DNA of 64,000 bases from Streptomyces gilvus (GTDB lineage: Bacteria > Actinomycetota > Actinomycetes > Streptomycetales > Streptomycetaceae). Positions 1 through 8,941 of this stretch are shown here, piece after piece. The position numbers and the translations under genes are program-made. The DNA lies in contig NZ_JAKWBE010000002.1 in NCBI RefSeq assembly GCF_022513565.1, positions 62,001-126,000 on the forward strand, read 5' to 3'. The notes under the pieces were generated by a model, which was not told the DNA's origin, ran no database searches, and saw only the letters and a program-made list of their open reading frames with translations. The first letter of the stretch is position 1. Every line of letters starts with the position of its first letter.

Positions 1-567
1 CGGTCTCGTCCAGCGGATCTGGTACGGCGGAGGCAGCCTGGGCTCGGTCCGCTGGGCCGCCGAGAACGGCCTCAGCCTGCTGTCCGGCAACATCGTCTCC
101 GGCGAGGACACCGACGACTTCACCACCGCCCAGGCGAACCTGCTCACCGAGTACCGGCGCACCCTCGGCGACGCCCGGCGGGCGGCACGCGTGGCCCTGG
201 GGCGGGTGATCGTGCCGTTCGACAGCGCCGAGGGGCCACCCGGGCCCGCTACCGCGACTACGCGGCCAGTCGGCACGCGCGCACCCTGAAGCCGCAGACC
301 GTCGCCGCGCTGGGCGGGAAGCGGATCCTGTTCGCCCCGGACGTGGTCGGCTCCGCGGAGCAGATCCTGGAGCGGCTGACGGCCGATCCCGTCCTCGCGC
401 AGGTGTCGGAACTGCACCTGGAGCTGCCGTACGAGTTCCACCGGGAGGAGTACGAGCAGATCCTGCACGACGTACGGCACCTGATCGCCCCCGAGTTGGG
501 TTGGCGCACTGCCGTCCCTGCCGTTCAGGAGGCGAGCCGCTGGCCCCTGGAGGAATCACGGGGTTGA
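1..567 (+). pseudogene. LLM-class flavin-dependent monooxygenase, 5' cut, frameshifted
   Basis: This is the C-terminal part of a luciferase-like (F420/FMN) monooxygenase; the N-terminus lies outside the window. From base 2 one frame encodes RIWYGGGSLGSVRWAAENG, the typical strand and helix near the C-terminus of this family, but it reaches a stop at about 287. The homologous reading continues in another frame (RARYRDYAASRHARTLKPQ onward, ending at 567), so there is a frameshift near 225-243. It is either a decayed gene or a sequence error. The last 43 bases overlap the convergent MDR oxidoreductase gene. A conventional F420 or FMN oxidoreductase role is known for the family; no substrate can be inferred. 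Confidence 0.75.
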
Positions 568-1574
568 GCCTGCGTGTGGTCTCGGACGATGGTCTTGCCG
601 GTGTTCCGGCCGCGCAGCATGCCCAAGAACGCGTCCACGATGTGCTCGAACCCGTCCACCACCGTCTCGTCCGACGCGAGCCGGCCGCTCCGCAGGTGCG
701 GAACCGCGAAGTCGTACAACTCCTCCTGCAGATCCAGGTAGTTGCTGACCAGGAAGCCCTCCATCCGGAGGCTCTTCTCCACGATGCCCGCGTAGTCGAA
801 GCGCGGCGGCGGCGCGTCGGGGGTGTTGTACTGGCTGATCGTACCGATGCGGACGATGCGCCCGAAGGGGCGCAGCGCTCCCACCGCCGCGGCCAGTTGC
901 TCCCCTCCGACGTTGTCGACGAACACGTCGATGCCGTCCGGTGCGGCCTTGCGCAGCAGGTCGGCAGCGGGTCCGTCGTGGTAGTCGAAGGCGGCGTCGT
1001 AGCCGACCTCCCGGGTGAGGTGTTCGGCCTTCGCCGCCGATCCGGCGCTGCCCACGAGCCGTCCGGCACCGAGCAGCCGGGCGAATCGCCCGGTCGCCGT
1101 GCCGACCCCGCCCGCCGCGGCCGTCACGAACAGGTCCTCGCCCTCCTGGAGCCGGGCGACGCGGGTCAGGCCCGCGTAGGCGGTCAGGCCGGTGCCTCCG
1201 AGGATGCTCAGGTAGGCGGTCAGGGGCACCCCCTCGAAGCGGGGCAGATGGCGTGTCTCCTCGGGCGTGACCACGGAGTGCGTGCGCCAGCCCCGCCGGT
1301 GGAACACGATGTCGCCCTCGCTCAACCTGTCGGTGCGCGAGGCGATGACCCGGCCGATGGTGCGGCCCTCCAGCGGTGCGTGGAGCGCGAAGCCGCCGGG
1401 CACGTCGTCCATCATCTCGCGGTGGTAGGGGTCGACGGACCAGTAGAGGTTTTCCACCAGTGCGCTGCCGGCCGCCGGTTCGGGAAGCGGGGACTCGACG
1501 AAGGTGAAGTGCTCGGCGGTGGGAAAGCCGTGCGGGCGGGCGGTCTGGTGCACGGTGCGCGCGGTCTCGTTCAT
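525..1574 (-). CDS. MDR-family NADP-dependent oxidoreductase (CurA/YncB type)
   Basis: A 349-residue medium-chain dehydrogenase/reductase of the zinc-free CurA/leukotriene B4 dehydrogenase group, which reduces activated double bonds of enones or quinones with NADPH in the cytoplasm. The N-terminal GroES-like half contains YWSVDPYHREMM. The Rossmann half has the glycine-rich turn AAAGGVGTATGRFARLLGA (about 150-170) and VDNVGGEQL. No structural zinc cysteine cluster is visible. The chosen start is the ATG at 1574; an upstream extension of the frame is low-complexity Arg/Ser and crosses the divergent gene. It is divergent from a LysR regulator, the usual arrangement for a regulated detoxifying reductase. 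Confidence 0.85.
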   Translation of the reverse strand: MNETARTVHQTARPHGFPTAEHFTFVESPLPEPAAGSALVENLYWSVDPYHREMMDDVPGGFALHAPLEGRTIGRVIASRTDRLSEGDIVFHRRGWRTHSVVTPEETRHLPRFEGVPLTAYLSILGGTGLTAYAGLTRVARLQEGEDLFVTAAAGGVGTATGRFARLLGAGRLVGSAGSAAKAEHLTREVGYDAAFDYHDGPAADLLRKAAPDGIDVFVDNVGGEQLAAAVGALRPFGRIVRIGTISQYNTPDAPPPRFDYAGIVEKSLRMEGFLVSNYLDLQEELYDFAVPHLRSGRLASDETVVDGFEHIVDAFLGMLRGRNTGKTIVRDHTQAQPRDSSRGQRLAS

Positions 1575-1590
1575 GACCGGACCGTAGGGC

Positions 1591-1617
1591 GGGAATGCGC
1601 CTGCTGGGCAGCGGGTT
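1591..1617 (+). promoter_or_regulatory. Candidate sigma-R (SigR) promoter for the LysR gene
   Basis: GGGAAT at 1591-1596 is followed after exactly 18 bases by GTT at 1615-1617. This matches the GGGAAT-N18/19-GTT form of SigR disulfide-stress promoters in Streptomyces. It points toward the LysR gene and would start transcription roughly 50 bases upstream of its GTG. The match is by eye only; the redox theme of the neighbouring oxidoreductase is supportive but not proof. Confidence 0.45.
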
Positions 1618-1620
1618 GGG

Positions 1621-1655
1621 CTCATGCGACGCCCCGTTCCATGAGCAGTTCTCAT
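1621..1655. promoter_or_regulatory. Candidate LysR operator in the divergent intergenic region
   Basis: ATGAG-CAGTT-CTCAT at 1641-1655 is a perfect inverted repeat and contains the T-N11-A form (TGAGCAGTTCTCA) of LysR binding sites. A second dyad, CTCATG (1621-1626) with CATGAG (1640-1645), overlaps it. The position between the divergent oxidoreductase and LysR genes is where autoregulatory LysR sites normally lie. Confidence 0.55.
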
Positions 1656-1674
1656 ACGGTGAGGTGAGCGCCCC

Positions 1675-2613
1675 GTGGCCCGCACGATCGACTCCGATCT
1701 CGCCCCGCACGAACTGCGCGTCCTGGTGGCGGTCGCCGACACCGGCGCCTTCTCGGCAGCGGCCGAGACACTCGGGCTCACGCAGTCAGCGGTCTCCCAC
1801 TCGGTGCGCGGCAGCGAGCGCAAGATCGGTGCGGTGCTCTTCGAACGCGGTCGCAGCGGCGCCCGCCCCACCCCGGCCGGGCGGAGAGCCGTCGCTCACG
1901 CCCGCCGCGTCCTGCGTCTGTTGGACGTCCTGACCGCCGAGGCGCGCGGTGCCGCCCGCTCCGACGCGACGCAGGGGCCCTTGCGCATCGCGGCCTTCCG
2001 CAGTGCGGCTCTGCATCTGCTGCCGCCCGTCCTCGAGCGGCTGCGCGCCCGGCATCCGGGGATCGAGCCACGGGTGCGGATCGTCCGCGAGGTGGGGCGC
2101 GGCACCGCGGGCGAAGTGGCCGACGGGAAGGCCGACTTGGCCATCGTCACGCTGGGCGGCTCCGTTGCGCCCGAGCCGGGCCTCGTCGCGAGCGGACTGT
2201 TCGAGGAGCCGTACGCCCTGGTGCATGCGGCGGGTCACGTCGCCCCGCGTTCACTGCCGCTGGTCGACTGGGCCGAGAACTGCGGTTCGTACACCCGCGA
2301 CTGGTGGGCCGCCCAGGACTGGATCCCGGAGGCGACCGTCGTGGCCGAGGACGACGGAGCGGTTCTCGCCCTGGTGAGCGCGGGGCACGGAATGGCGATC
2401 ATGCCCGCGCTCTCCCTGGTCGACGCGCCGGACTCGGTCGGGATCACCGACCTCGGCCCCGCACGCCCGACGCGCCGGGTCGGCTACGTCACCACCCCCG
2501 AGCTGGCGGGGTCGGCCGTCGTGCGCGCCCTGGTGAGGGAACTGCGGGCCGCTGAAGTTCGGCGTCCCGTGCGACTGCCCGCTGCCCCGCAGTCTCGTGA
2601 TCGACGGGCGTGA
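1675..2613 (+). CDS. LysR-family transcriptional regulator
   Basis: A 312-residue LysR-type regulator. Residues about 9-68 form the winged helix-turn-helix (LVAVADTGAFSAAAETLGL, then TQSAVSHSVRGSERKIG, ending in LFERGRSGARPTPAGR). A periplasmic-binding-like effector domain follows (GPLRIAAFRSAALHLLPPVL). The recognition helix reads SAVSHSVR where many members have SALSRAIR, still typical. The start is GTG at 1675. It is divergent from the MDR oxidoreductase and probably controls it and itself through the dyad at 1621-1655. The effector is unknown. Confidence 0.85.
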   Translation: MARTIDSDLAPHELRVLVAVADTGAFSAAAETLGLTQSAVSHSVRGSERKIGAVLFERGRSGARPTPAGRRAVAHARRVLRLLDVLTAEARGAARSDATQGPLRIAAFRSAALHLLPPVLERLRARHPGIEPRVRIVREVGRGTAGEVADGKADLAIVTLGGSVAPEPGLVASGLFEEPYALVHAAGHVAPRSLPLVDWAENCGSYTRDWWAAQDWIPEATVVAEDDGAVLALVSAGHGMAIMPALSLVDAPDSVGITDLGPARPTRRVGYVTTPELAGSAVVRALVRELRAAEVRRPVRLPAAPQSRDRRA

Positions 2614-2726
2614 CAGAGGTCATTGACAAGCGGAATCCAACGAGGTTGTCATGAGCACATGATTCGAGGCCGTGGGATGTGCGGGACAGCTGATGGGCGA
2701 GCTCCGCGGCGGCGCGGTCACTGACC

Positions 2727-5567
2727 TTGCGCTCCGAACTGCTTGACACCGCCCGGGCCGCATTGACGGCCCGCTCCGGCGTCCTCTTCCACGGTCCCGC
2801 GGGAATCGGCAAGTCCGTCCTCGTGTCGGCCCTGACGGCGGACGCGGTCGGCACGGTCCTGCGCTGCTCGCCCGCCCAGGAGGACGGCGAACTGCCGTTC
2901 GCCGGGCTGGCCGACCTTTTCGCACCGGTGCCCCGGAGCCGCCTGGACGCGCTCGCGCCCGAGCTCCGGCGCGCACTGAACGCGGCCCTGCTGCGTGGCC
3001 CGGAACCGCGGGACGGGCGCGGCCGGCTCGCGGTGCGCGCCGCTGCCCTCGAGGTCCTGCGGACCCTGGCCGCCGTCGACCCGGTCACCCTCGTAGTGGA
3101 CGGCCTGCAGTGGCTCGACGAGCCCACCGCCGAGGCTCTCGCCTTCGCCGTACGGCGCCTGGAGCGTCTGGACGTCCGGGTGGTGGCCGCCGAGCGCGTG
3201 GCCGACGGTGAACAGCCCGAGCGGCTGCGCTGCTGCCCGCCGGACACCGCCGAACTCGCCGTGCCGCCACTGACGGACGAGGAGGTGGCCGTCCTCGTGC
3301 GGGCCGGCACCGGCGCCGAGCTGCCGCCGGCGACACTGCGGGCGATCCAGGACACCGCTGCCGGAAACCCTTTGTACGCACTGGAGTTGGGGCGGGCGGC
3401 CCTGTTCGGACCAGCGCGCGCGGGCTTCGGTCTGCCGCTGCGCGTACCCCGAAGACTGCGCGCCCCGCTCCTGGAGCAGGCGCGCACACTGCCGGAGAGC
3501 GTGCGCGGCACCCTCCTTGTCGCCGGCGCCGCGGCTCGCCCCAGCCTCACCCTGCTGCATGCGACGGGGATCCCCGATCCCGCCGCGGATCTCGCGCAGG
3601 CCGAACGGCTCGGTATCGCGACGGCGGACGCCGAAGGGAACGTACGGTTCGGCCATCCGCTGATCCGGTCCTCCGTCTACACCGACGCGTCGGACAGCGA
3701 CCGTCGGCGGGCGCACGCCCTGCTGGCCCGCGCGGTCACCGAGCCCGTGGAGCGGGCCCGCCATCTTGCCTACGCCCACCCCTACGAGGACGAGACCATC
3801 GCCCGCACCCTGATGTCCGCGGCGGAGTCCGCGCGGCTGGACGGTGCCCTCGGTACCGCCTGGGAGCTGGCCGGGCTCGCTGCCCGCCGTACCCCCGGCG
3901 ACCGGCCCGCGGACCGGGCCGAACGGCTTCTGGCGGCGGCCGACTTCGCATGTGACGCGGGGCAGTTGGAGGAGGCGGGCGAGGCGGCGGAGACCGTCCT
4001 GGCCACGGGCTCGGCTCGGCAGCGCGTACGGGCCCGTCTGGTTCTGTTGCGCAACGCGGGGCAGGCGCTGGAAGGTACCCGTGCGCTGATCGAGGAGGGT
4101 CTTCGGGACGCGGACGGCGATCCGGAGGCGGAGGCGTGGCTGCACCACTGGGCGGCCGTACGAGGGTTGCTGTGCGGGGAGTTGGAGAAGGCGGCCGGGC
4201 ATGCCCGGTACGCGGCACGGCAGGCCGCTGCGGCAGGTGACACGGAAACCAGGATCGGGGCGCTCGCCACGTTCGCCCGGGTGCGCTCCCTGGCGGGCGA
4301 ACCACTCGCCGCGGACGCCGCGTTGGAGGAGGCGCTCGTCCTGGCCGGGGCCGCCGGTGGCGGTCCGCAGAGCTGGCGGCTGATCCGGATGCGGGCGATC
4401 CTCGCCCTGGACTCCGACCGGGTGGCCGAGGCCCGCAAGCAGGTGAGTGAACTCCTCGCTGTCATCGCCGAGTTGGCAGGGGTCGAGGAAGTTCTCGCGA
4501 CCCTGGTGTCGCTGACCCGGATCCAGGCGCGTGCCGGACTGTGCCGCGAGGCCCTGGACACCGCGGCCCGCTGCTCGCAGGCCATGGCCCAGTCGGCGCC
4601 GGCTCTGTACGCGGCCGCCCTGGCGGCGACGGCGGGCGGCACCGCCGAGGAGGCCCGTCGCCTGGCCGAGCAGGCGGTGGCTGCCTCGGAGGCCGATGGC
4701 GACCGGCTGTTCTTGCTGCGCGCGCTGGCCGCGCTCGGGCAGGCTCAGCTCCTCGGCGGCGACCCGCGAGGGGCGGCGGCAGCGGCGGAGGCGTTGCGGC
4801 GGGTCAGAGAGCTGGGCACGGCCATGGGCGCCGCCGATCCGCCCTTGCTGCACTGGTACGCCGACCTGGCCGAAGCCCTCGTCGTCCTGGGCGAGACGGA
4901 CGAGGCCGGGGTGGTGCTCCGCGAGGCCCGCACGCGGGTGTCCCGCCACACGCCCGTCAGCGTGTCGGTGGCGCTGGAACGCTCGGAGGGGCTGCGCGAG
5001 GCGGGTCTGGGCCGGGCGAGAGAGGGAGCCGCACGACTGCGTGCCGCCGTGGACCGACTGCGTCAACTCCCCCTGCCCGTGGACCTGGTACGCACCCTCA
5101 TCGCGCTCGGCACGGTCGAGCGACGCTCCCGTCGCCGGAGTACGGCGCGCACGGTCCTCGGTGAGGCCCTCGAGATCGCCACCCGCATCGGCGCCGCTCC
5201 CCTGGCGACGCGGGCGAGGGACGAACTCGCCCGGGTCGAGGCCGCAAGCCGTGAAGCGGGGCCCGAACTCACCCCCACCGAAGCCAGGATCGCCGAGCTG
5301 GTCGGCGGCGGGGCCACCAACCGGGAGGTCGCGGCCGAGCTGTTCATCAGCGTCAAGACCGTGGAGGGGACCCTGTCGCGGATCTACCGCAAGGTCGGGG
5401 TTCGCTCGCGCACCGCGCTCGCCCATGTGATGGCGGTCGCCGTCATCGCCTCCGCTGCGGCCGTGAGTCCCGGCGACGACGGTCAAGTCGATTCCCGGGA
5501 ACAGGCGGTGACGGTCGCTCAGGCCGGCGTCTCGCAGAGCCGTCGCCCGCTGGACACACGCCGTTGA
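2727..5567 (+). CDS. LuxR-family ATP-binding regulator (LAL)
   Basis: A 946-residue large ATP-binding LuxR regulator. A Walker A motif GPAGIGKS lies at residues 23-30 and a Walker B-like strand VTLVVDGLQWLDE at about 120. A long alpha-helical, TPR-like middle is rich in Ala, Glu and Arg. The C-terminal LuxR helix-turn-helix is at about 855-915 (LTPTEARIAELV, TNREVAAELFISVKTVEGTLSR). The start is the TTG at 2727: upstream in frame there is a TGA at 2691 and no ATG or GTG in between, so Walker A sits unusually close to the N-terminus. LALs are usually pathway activators. No biosynthetic cluster flanks this one, so its target is unclear. Confidence 0.85.
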   Translation: MRSELLDTARAALTARSGVLFHGPAGIGKSVLVSALTADAVGTVLRCSPAQEDGELPFAGLADLFAPVPRSRLDALAPELRRALNAALLRGPEPRDGRGRLAVRAAALEVLRTLAAVDPVTLVVDGLQWLDEPTAEALAFAVRRLERLDVRVVAAERVADGEQPERLRCCPPDTAELAVPPLTDEEVAVLVRAGTGAELPPATLRAIQDTAAGNPLYALELGRAALFGPARAGFGLPLRVPRRLRAPLLEQARTLPESVRGTLLVAGAAARPSLTLLHATGIPDPAADLAQAERLGIATADAEGNVRFGHPLIRSSVYTDASDSDRRRAHALLARAVTEPVERARHLAYAHPYEDETIARTLMSAAESARLDGALGTAWELAGLAARRTPGDRPADRAERLLAAADFACDAGQLEEAGEAAETVLATGSARQRVRARLVLLRNAGQALEGTRALIEEGLRDADGDPEAEAWLHHWAAVRGLLCGELEKAAGHARYAARQAAAAGDTETRIGALATFARVRSLAGEPLAADAALEEALVLAGAAGGGPQSWRLIRMRAILALDSDRVAEARKQVSELLAVIAELAGVEEVLATLVSLTRIQARAGLCREALDTAARCSQAMAQSAPALYAAALAATAGGTAEEARRLAEQAVAASEADGDRLFLLRALAALGQAQLLGGDPRGAAAAAEALRRVRELGTAMGAADPPLLHWYADLAEALVVLGETDEAGVVLREARTRVSRHTPVSVSVALERSEGLREAGLGRAREGAARLRAAVDRLRQLPLPVDLVRTLIALGTVERRSRRRSTARTVLGEALEIATRIGAAPLATRARDELARVEAASREAGPELTPTEARIAELVGGGATNREVAAELFISVKTVEGTLSRIYRKVGVRSRTALAHVMAVAVIASAAAVSPGDDGQVDSREQAVTVAQAGVSQSRRPLDTRR

Positions 5568-5688
5568 CGTGACATCCGCCGTTAACACGTAACGCAAGGG
5601 TTCCCCCGCTTATGGGGGTGGGGCCGGAGTTTCTACGGTGAAGTCGTTCCGCTCCCGGGACAACTCCCCCACTTTCCGGAGGACTTCA

Positions 5689-7314
5689 GTGAAGTCTCGT
5701 CTGAAACTGCTCGGCCTGGTCGCCGCGCCGGCCCTCGTCACCGCGGTCGTCCCCGCCGCCTACGCCGCGAACGCCCCGCACGCCACGCGTGCCGCCATCG
5801 CCGGAGACGTTCTGCCGGGCCTGAAGCAGAGCGCGGACCGCACCGGGAACGTCGCAGCCGGGAAGCGCATATCGGTGGCCATCAGTCTGACGCCCAGAGG
5901 CGGCAGCGCTCTCGACACGTTCGTGGCCGAGGTCAGCGACCCGCACTCCGCCTCCTACGGCCACTACCTCAGCAAGAGCCGGTTCGCGGCGCGCTTCGGT
6001 CGCACCGACGCGGAGGTCGAGCAGCTCAAGGACTACCTCCACGCGCAGGGCCTCACCGTCGGCAAGGTCCACTCGGGCAACCTGCTGATCGACGCGAGCG
6101 GCACCGCCGCGCAGTTGGAGAAGGCCTTCGGCACCAAGCTGTCGACCTGGAAGGACTCGAGGTCGGGGCGCTCCTTCTACGCCAACGACAGCGCGCCGAC
6201 CCTGCCGTCCGGCCTCGCGTCCCTCGTCAGCGACGTGGCCGGCCTCAACAACCGCGTGCAGCTCCACCACCAGGCGGTCCCCCGGACCGTCTCCCCGCAC
6301 AACGGCCCCGGCGGTGGCTACACACCGGCCCAGCTCAAGGGCGGGTACAACGTCTCCGGCAGCTACACCGGAAGCGGACAGAAGATCGCTCTGCTGGAGT
6401 TCGACGGCTTCCAGCAGTCCAACATCACCAAGTACGACACCAACTACGGCCTGGGCTCGCCCACCCCGACCGTGCAGAAGGTCGACGGCGGCTCCGGCGC
6501 GCTCGGGGACGGACAGGTCGAGGTCGAGCTGGACATCGAGGTGCTGCACGCCATCGCCCCGAAGGCGAACGTCACCGTCTTCGAGGGCCCGAACTCCGAC
6601 GCCGGTGAAGTGGACACCTACCAGGCCATCGTCGACAGCGGCATCCCGACCACCTCGATCAGCTGGGGCGCCGCCGAGAGCGCCCGCACCACGTCCAACA
6701 TCAACGCTGTGGACGCCGTCTTCAAGGCGGGCGCGGCCCAGGGCCTCGGCTTCTACGCCGCCTCCGGCGACGACGGCTCCGACGACGCGGGCGACGGCGG
6801 CACGTCCGTGGACTTCCCCGCCAGCGACCCGTACGTCACCGGTGTCGGCGGCACCAAGCTGACCGTCACCTCCGCCAACGCCTGGAGCAAGGAGGTCGCC
6901 TGGTCCGGTGGTGGCGGCGGCAAGTCCTCCGTCTTCAAGATCCCCAGCTGGCAGACCGCGGTCCAGAAGAGCGCCGGCGGCGGCTACCGTCAGGTGCCGG
7001 ACGTCTCCGCGCACGCCAATCCCAGCCCCGGCGTGTCCATCTACTCGCAGGGCTCCTGGTCCTCGGTCGGCGGCACCAGCGCGGCGGCCCCCGAGTGGGC
7101 GGCGTTCGCCGCCCTGTACAACCAGCAGGCCGCCGCCGCGGGCAAGGCCGACCTCGGCTTCGCCAACCCGGCCCTGTACTCCGCGGGCGGCACCGGCTTC
7201 CATGACATCACCAGTGGCAGCAACGGCGCCTACTCCGCGTCCACCGGCTGGGACTTCACCACCGGCTGGGGCTCGTACAACGCCGCGACGCTGGCGAGCA
7301 AGCTGCTCGGCTGA
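5689..7314 (+). CDS. Secreted S53 (sedolisin/kumamolisin) serine-carboxyl peptidase
   Basis: A 541-residue secreted protease active at acid pH. The chosen start is the GTG at 5689, preceded by GGAGGA with 5-base spacing; it gives the signal peptide KSRLKLLGLVAAPALVTA ending at AYA. An activation pro-domain follows (HYLSKSRFAARFG, about 90-105). The catalytic domain shows the S53 acid pair in EVELD (Glu278, Asp282), the oxyanion Asp361 in SGDDG and Ser464 in GGTSAAAPEW. The C-terminal DITSG and GWDFTTGWGS form the calcium site. All key residues are present. A small CCCCC/GGGGG dyad at 5603-5618 precedes the gene, and a strong hairpin follows it. Confidence 0.93.
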   Translation: MKSRLKLLGLVAAPALVTAVVPAAYAANAPHATRAAIAGDVLPGLKQSADRTGNVAAGKRISVAISLTPRGGSALDTFVAEVSDPHSASYGHYLSKSRFAARFGRTDAEVEQLKDYLHAQGLTVGKVHSGNLLIDASGTAAQLEKAFGTKLSTWKDSRSGRSFYANDSAPTLPSGLASLVSDVAGLNNRVQLHHQAVPRTVSPHNGPGGGYTPAQLKGGYNVSGSYTGSGQKIALLEFDGFQQSNITKYDTNYGLGSPTPTVQKVDGGSGALGDGQVEVELDIEVLHAIAPKANVTVFEGPNSDAGEVDTYQAIVDSGIPTTSISWGAAESARTTSNINAVDAVFKAGAAQGLGFYAASGDDGSDDAGDGGTSVDFPASDPYVTGVGGTKLTVTSANAWSKEVAWSGGGGGKSSVFKIPSWQTAVQKSAGGGYRQVPDVSAHANPSPGVSIYSQGSWSSVGGTSAAAPEWAAFAALYNQQAAAAGKADLGFANPALYSAGGTGFHDITSGSNGAYSASTGWDFTTGWGSYNAATLASKLLG

Positions 7315-7332
7315 CATCGAACGGCCGACATA

Positions 7333-7367
7333 CAGCGCGGGCCCGGGACAGCTCCCGGCCCGCGCTG
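7333..7367. terminator. Hairpin terminator after the S53 peptidase
   Basis: A 16-base left arm (7333-7348, beginning CAGCGCGGG) pairs with a 15-base right arm (7353-7367) with one bulged base and a CAGC loop. It lies between convergent genes (peptidase on plus, PPOX protein on minus) and can serve both. Confidence 0.75.
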
Positions 7368-7437
7368 CGGTGCGACCGCGGTCGGGAAGCTGCAGGCAGG
7401 TGATCACGCGGGGCAGGTCATGCCGGCCGGGGCAGTG

Positions 7438-7935
7438 TCAGGTTCGCTGTCGTTCCGCGCGCTGCCGCATCAGTTCCTCGACCGCTGTGGGGAGGGTCGT
7501 TTCGAAGTCGATGAGCTTCACCCAGGTCGGGGTGACGACGATGCGGACCATGCCGTCGTAGAGCGACCGCACCTCGGCCTCCCACTCGACGCGCTGCTCG
7601 GGTGTCATCTCGTAGCTGCCGTTCATCCGCAGATACTCCTCAGGGATGCCGTCGACGACGTCCAGCTCGGCATGCCCGCGGATGAGGAGGATCTTGGGCG
7701 GGTGCACCTCGGTGTCGATCGTCAGCGCGACCTGGGGGTTGTGGCGCAGGGAAGGGAGCTTCGGGGCGTTCTTGGTGGTGCACAGCACGATCTGGGAACC
7801 GTTCCATGTGAACGCGATGGGAATGTTGCGGGGTGTTCCGTCCTTGGCGACATAGGCCAGACGGGTCAGGTCGCGGGCCAGTAGTTCCTGGCTGATCGGC
7901 CGGTTCAGGATCTCGGTGATCCGGTGCTGGTCCAT
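7438..7935 (-). CDS. Pyridoxamine 5'-phosphate oxidase-family (PPOX) protein
   Basis: A 165-residue split-barrel flavin/deazaflavin-binding protein. The fold is recognisable from LARDLTRLAYVAKDGTPRN, IPIAFTWNGSQIVLCTT, NPQVALTIDTE and VRIVVTPTWVKLIDF. Family members use FMN or F420, or bind haem; the sequence alone does not decide. The ATG at 7935 has AGGAG eight bases upstream. It is monocistronic and faces the peptidase terminator. Confidence 0.8.
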   Translation of the reverse strand: MDQHRITEILNRPISQELLARDLTRLAYVAKDGTPRNIPIAFTWNGSQIVLCTTKNAPKLPSLRHNPQVALTIDTEVHPPKILLIRGHAELDVVDGIPEEYLRMNGSYEMTPEQRVEWEAEVRSLYDGMVRIVVTPTWVKLIDFETTLPTAVEELMRQRAERQRT

Positions 7936-8222
7936 GTCTTCGCTCCTGTGGTGGGTGCCGACGAACCGGCCCTCCGGCGGCTCGTGTCCCTGGGACGGAG
8001 CCGGTCGGACGTTCTCGACACCCGGCTTGGATTCTGCTGGATTTCAGCCAGTGGTGGACGACGAAGCACATGTCTTCCGTACTATCGCTTGAACACAGCT
8101 GTGCGGCAGTAACGACTGCTGCTCACGCAGCACCAGGATGAACAGCACACGCGTTTGGATTCCGCACACGTCACGGCCTGTCTCCAGTCGACCGTGACGC
8201 CCCGCGAAGGAGTGTGAGCACG

Positions 8223-8846
8223 ATGTCCGAAACCACTGCCGGCAACAGCGAGTTGACGTCGCACTACAGCGCACAGGTGACAGGCGACCTCGAACGCAAC
8301 CTCAAGGAACAGGAGCGCGTCCAGGAGGAGATCGAAGCACTGCAGGCTCAGTTGAGCGCCCTGCAGGAGGACCACTCCGTCCTGGTGAACATCCAGCAGG
8401 CCCTCGGTGTCCCGGCGGCTCCCGCTCAGCCGGCCCCCGAGACCGCGACGGTGCCCGCTCCCCGAAAGAGGAGGACCGCCGCCGGGTCCGGGAAGGGCAA
8501 GCAGGCGCGAGCCACCAAGTCCACCGCTTCCGCCCGCAAGACAGGCAAGAAGACCTCCGCCCCGGCCCCGACCGCGCCGTCGGCCCCGCCCAAACTCGTC
8601 GACCTGGTCCGCGAACACCTGGCCGGCCAGCAGGAACCCCGCTCCGCCGCCGAGGTCGCCACCGCGCTGCAACAACTGCACCCCGAGCGGGACATCAAGA
8701 CCAAGATCGTGCGCCTCACCCTCGAGGGACTGGTGGCCAGGAACCACGCCCAGCGCACCAAGCAAGGCCGCTCCGTCTTCTACACCACCCCGGAAACCGC
8801 CGAGCCCGCCCCGCAGGACGAGCAGGAGACATCCCAGCCCGCCTGA
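8223..8846 (+). CDS. Coiled-coil / winged-helix hypothetical protein
   Basis: A 207-residue protein of unknown function. Residues about 20-60 form a coiled coil (LERNLKEQERVQEEIEAL). A basic Ala/Lys/Pro-rich linker follows (about 75-115, with RKRRTAAGSGKGK). The C-terminal third resembles a winged helix (LVDLVREHLAGQQEPRSAAE, then TKIVRLTLEGLVARNHAQR and GRSVFYTTP). The basic linker plus winged helix suggests DNA binding, possibly nucleoid-associated. The ATG at 8223 is preferred over the GTG at 8214 because GAAGGAG at 8206-8212 gives 10-base spacing to the ATG and almost none to the GTG. It stands alone between PPOX and MarR genes. Confidence 0.75.
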   Translation: MSETTAGNSELTSHYSAQVTGDLERNLKEQERVQEEIEALQAQLSALQEDHSVLVNIQQALGVPAAPAQPAPETATVPAPRKRRTAAGSGKGKQARATKSTASARKTGKKTSAPAPTAPSAPPKLVDLVREHLAGQQEPRSAAEVATALQQLHPERDIKTKIVRLTLEGLVARNHAQRTKQGRSVFYTTPETAEPAPQDEQETSQPA

Positions 8847-8941
8847 CAGCATGTGCGGAAGTAGCAAGAGACGATCAGGAGGTGCTTGCTCGACGGCTCT
8901 TCGGGTACCGCGTTCAATGAGGGTGGCATCCGCATGGGCAG

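Noticed and set aside
2718..5597. Very long minus-strand open frame opposite the LAL gene
   Set aside because: It mirrors the plus-strand codon bias, has no domain and low-complexity Arg/Gly/Gln composition; the plus-strand frame has Walker A and LuxR domains.
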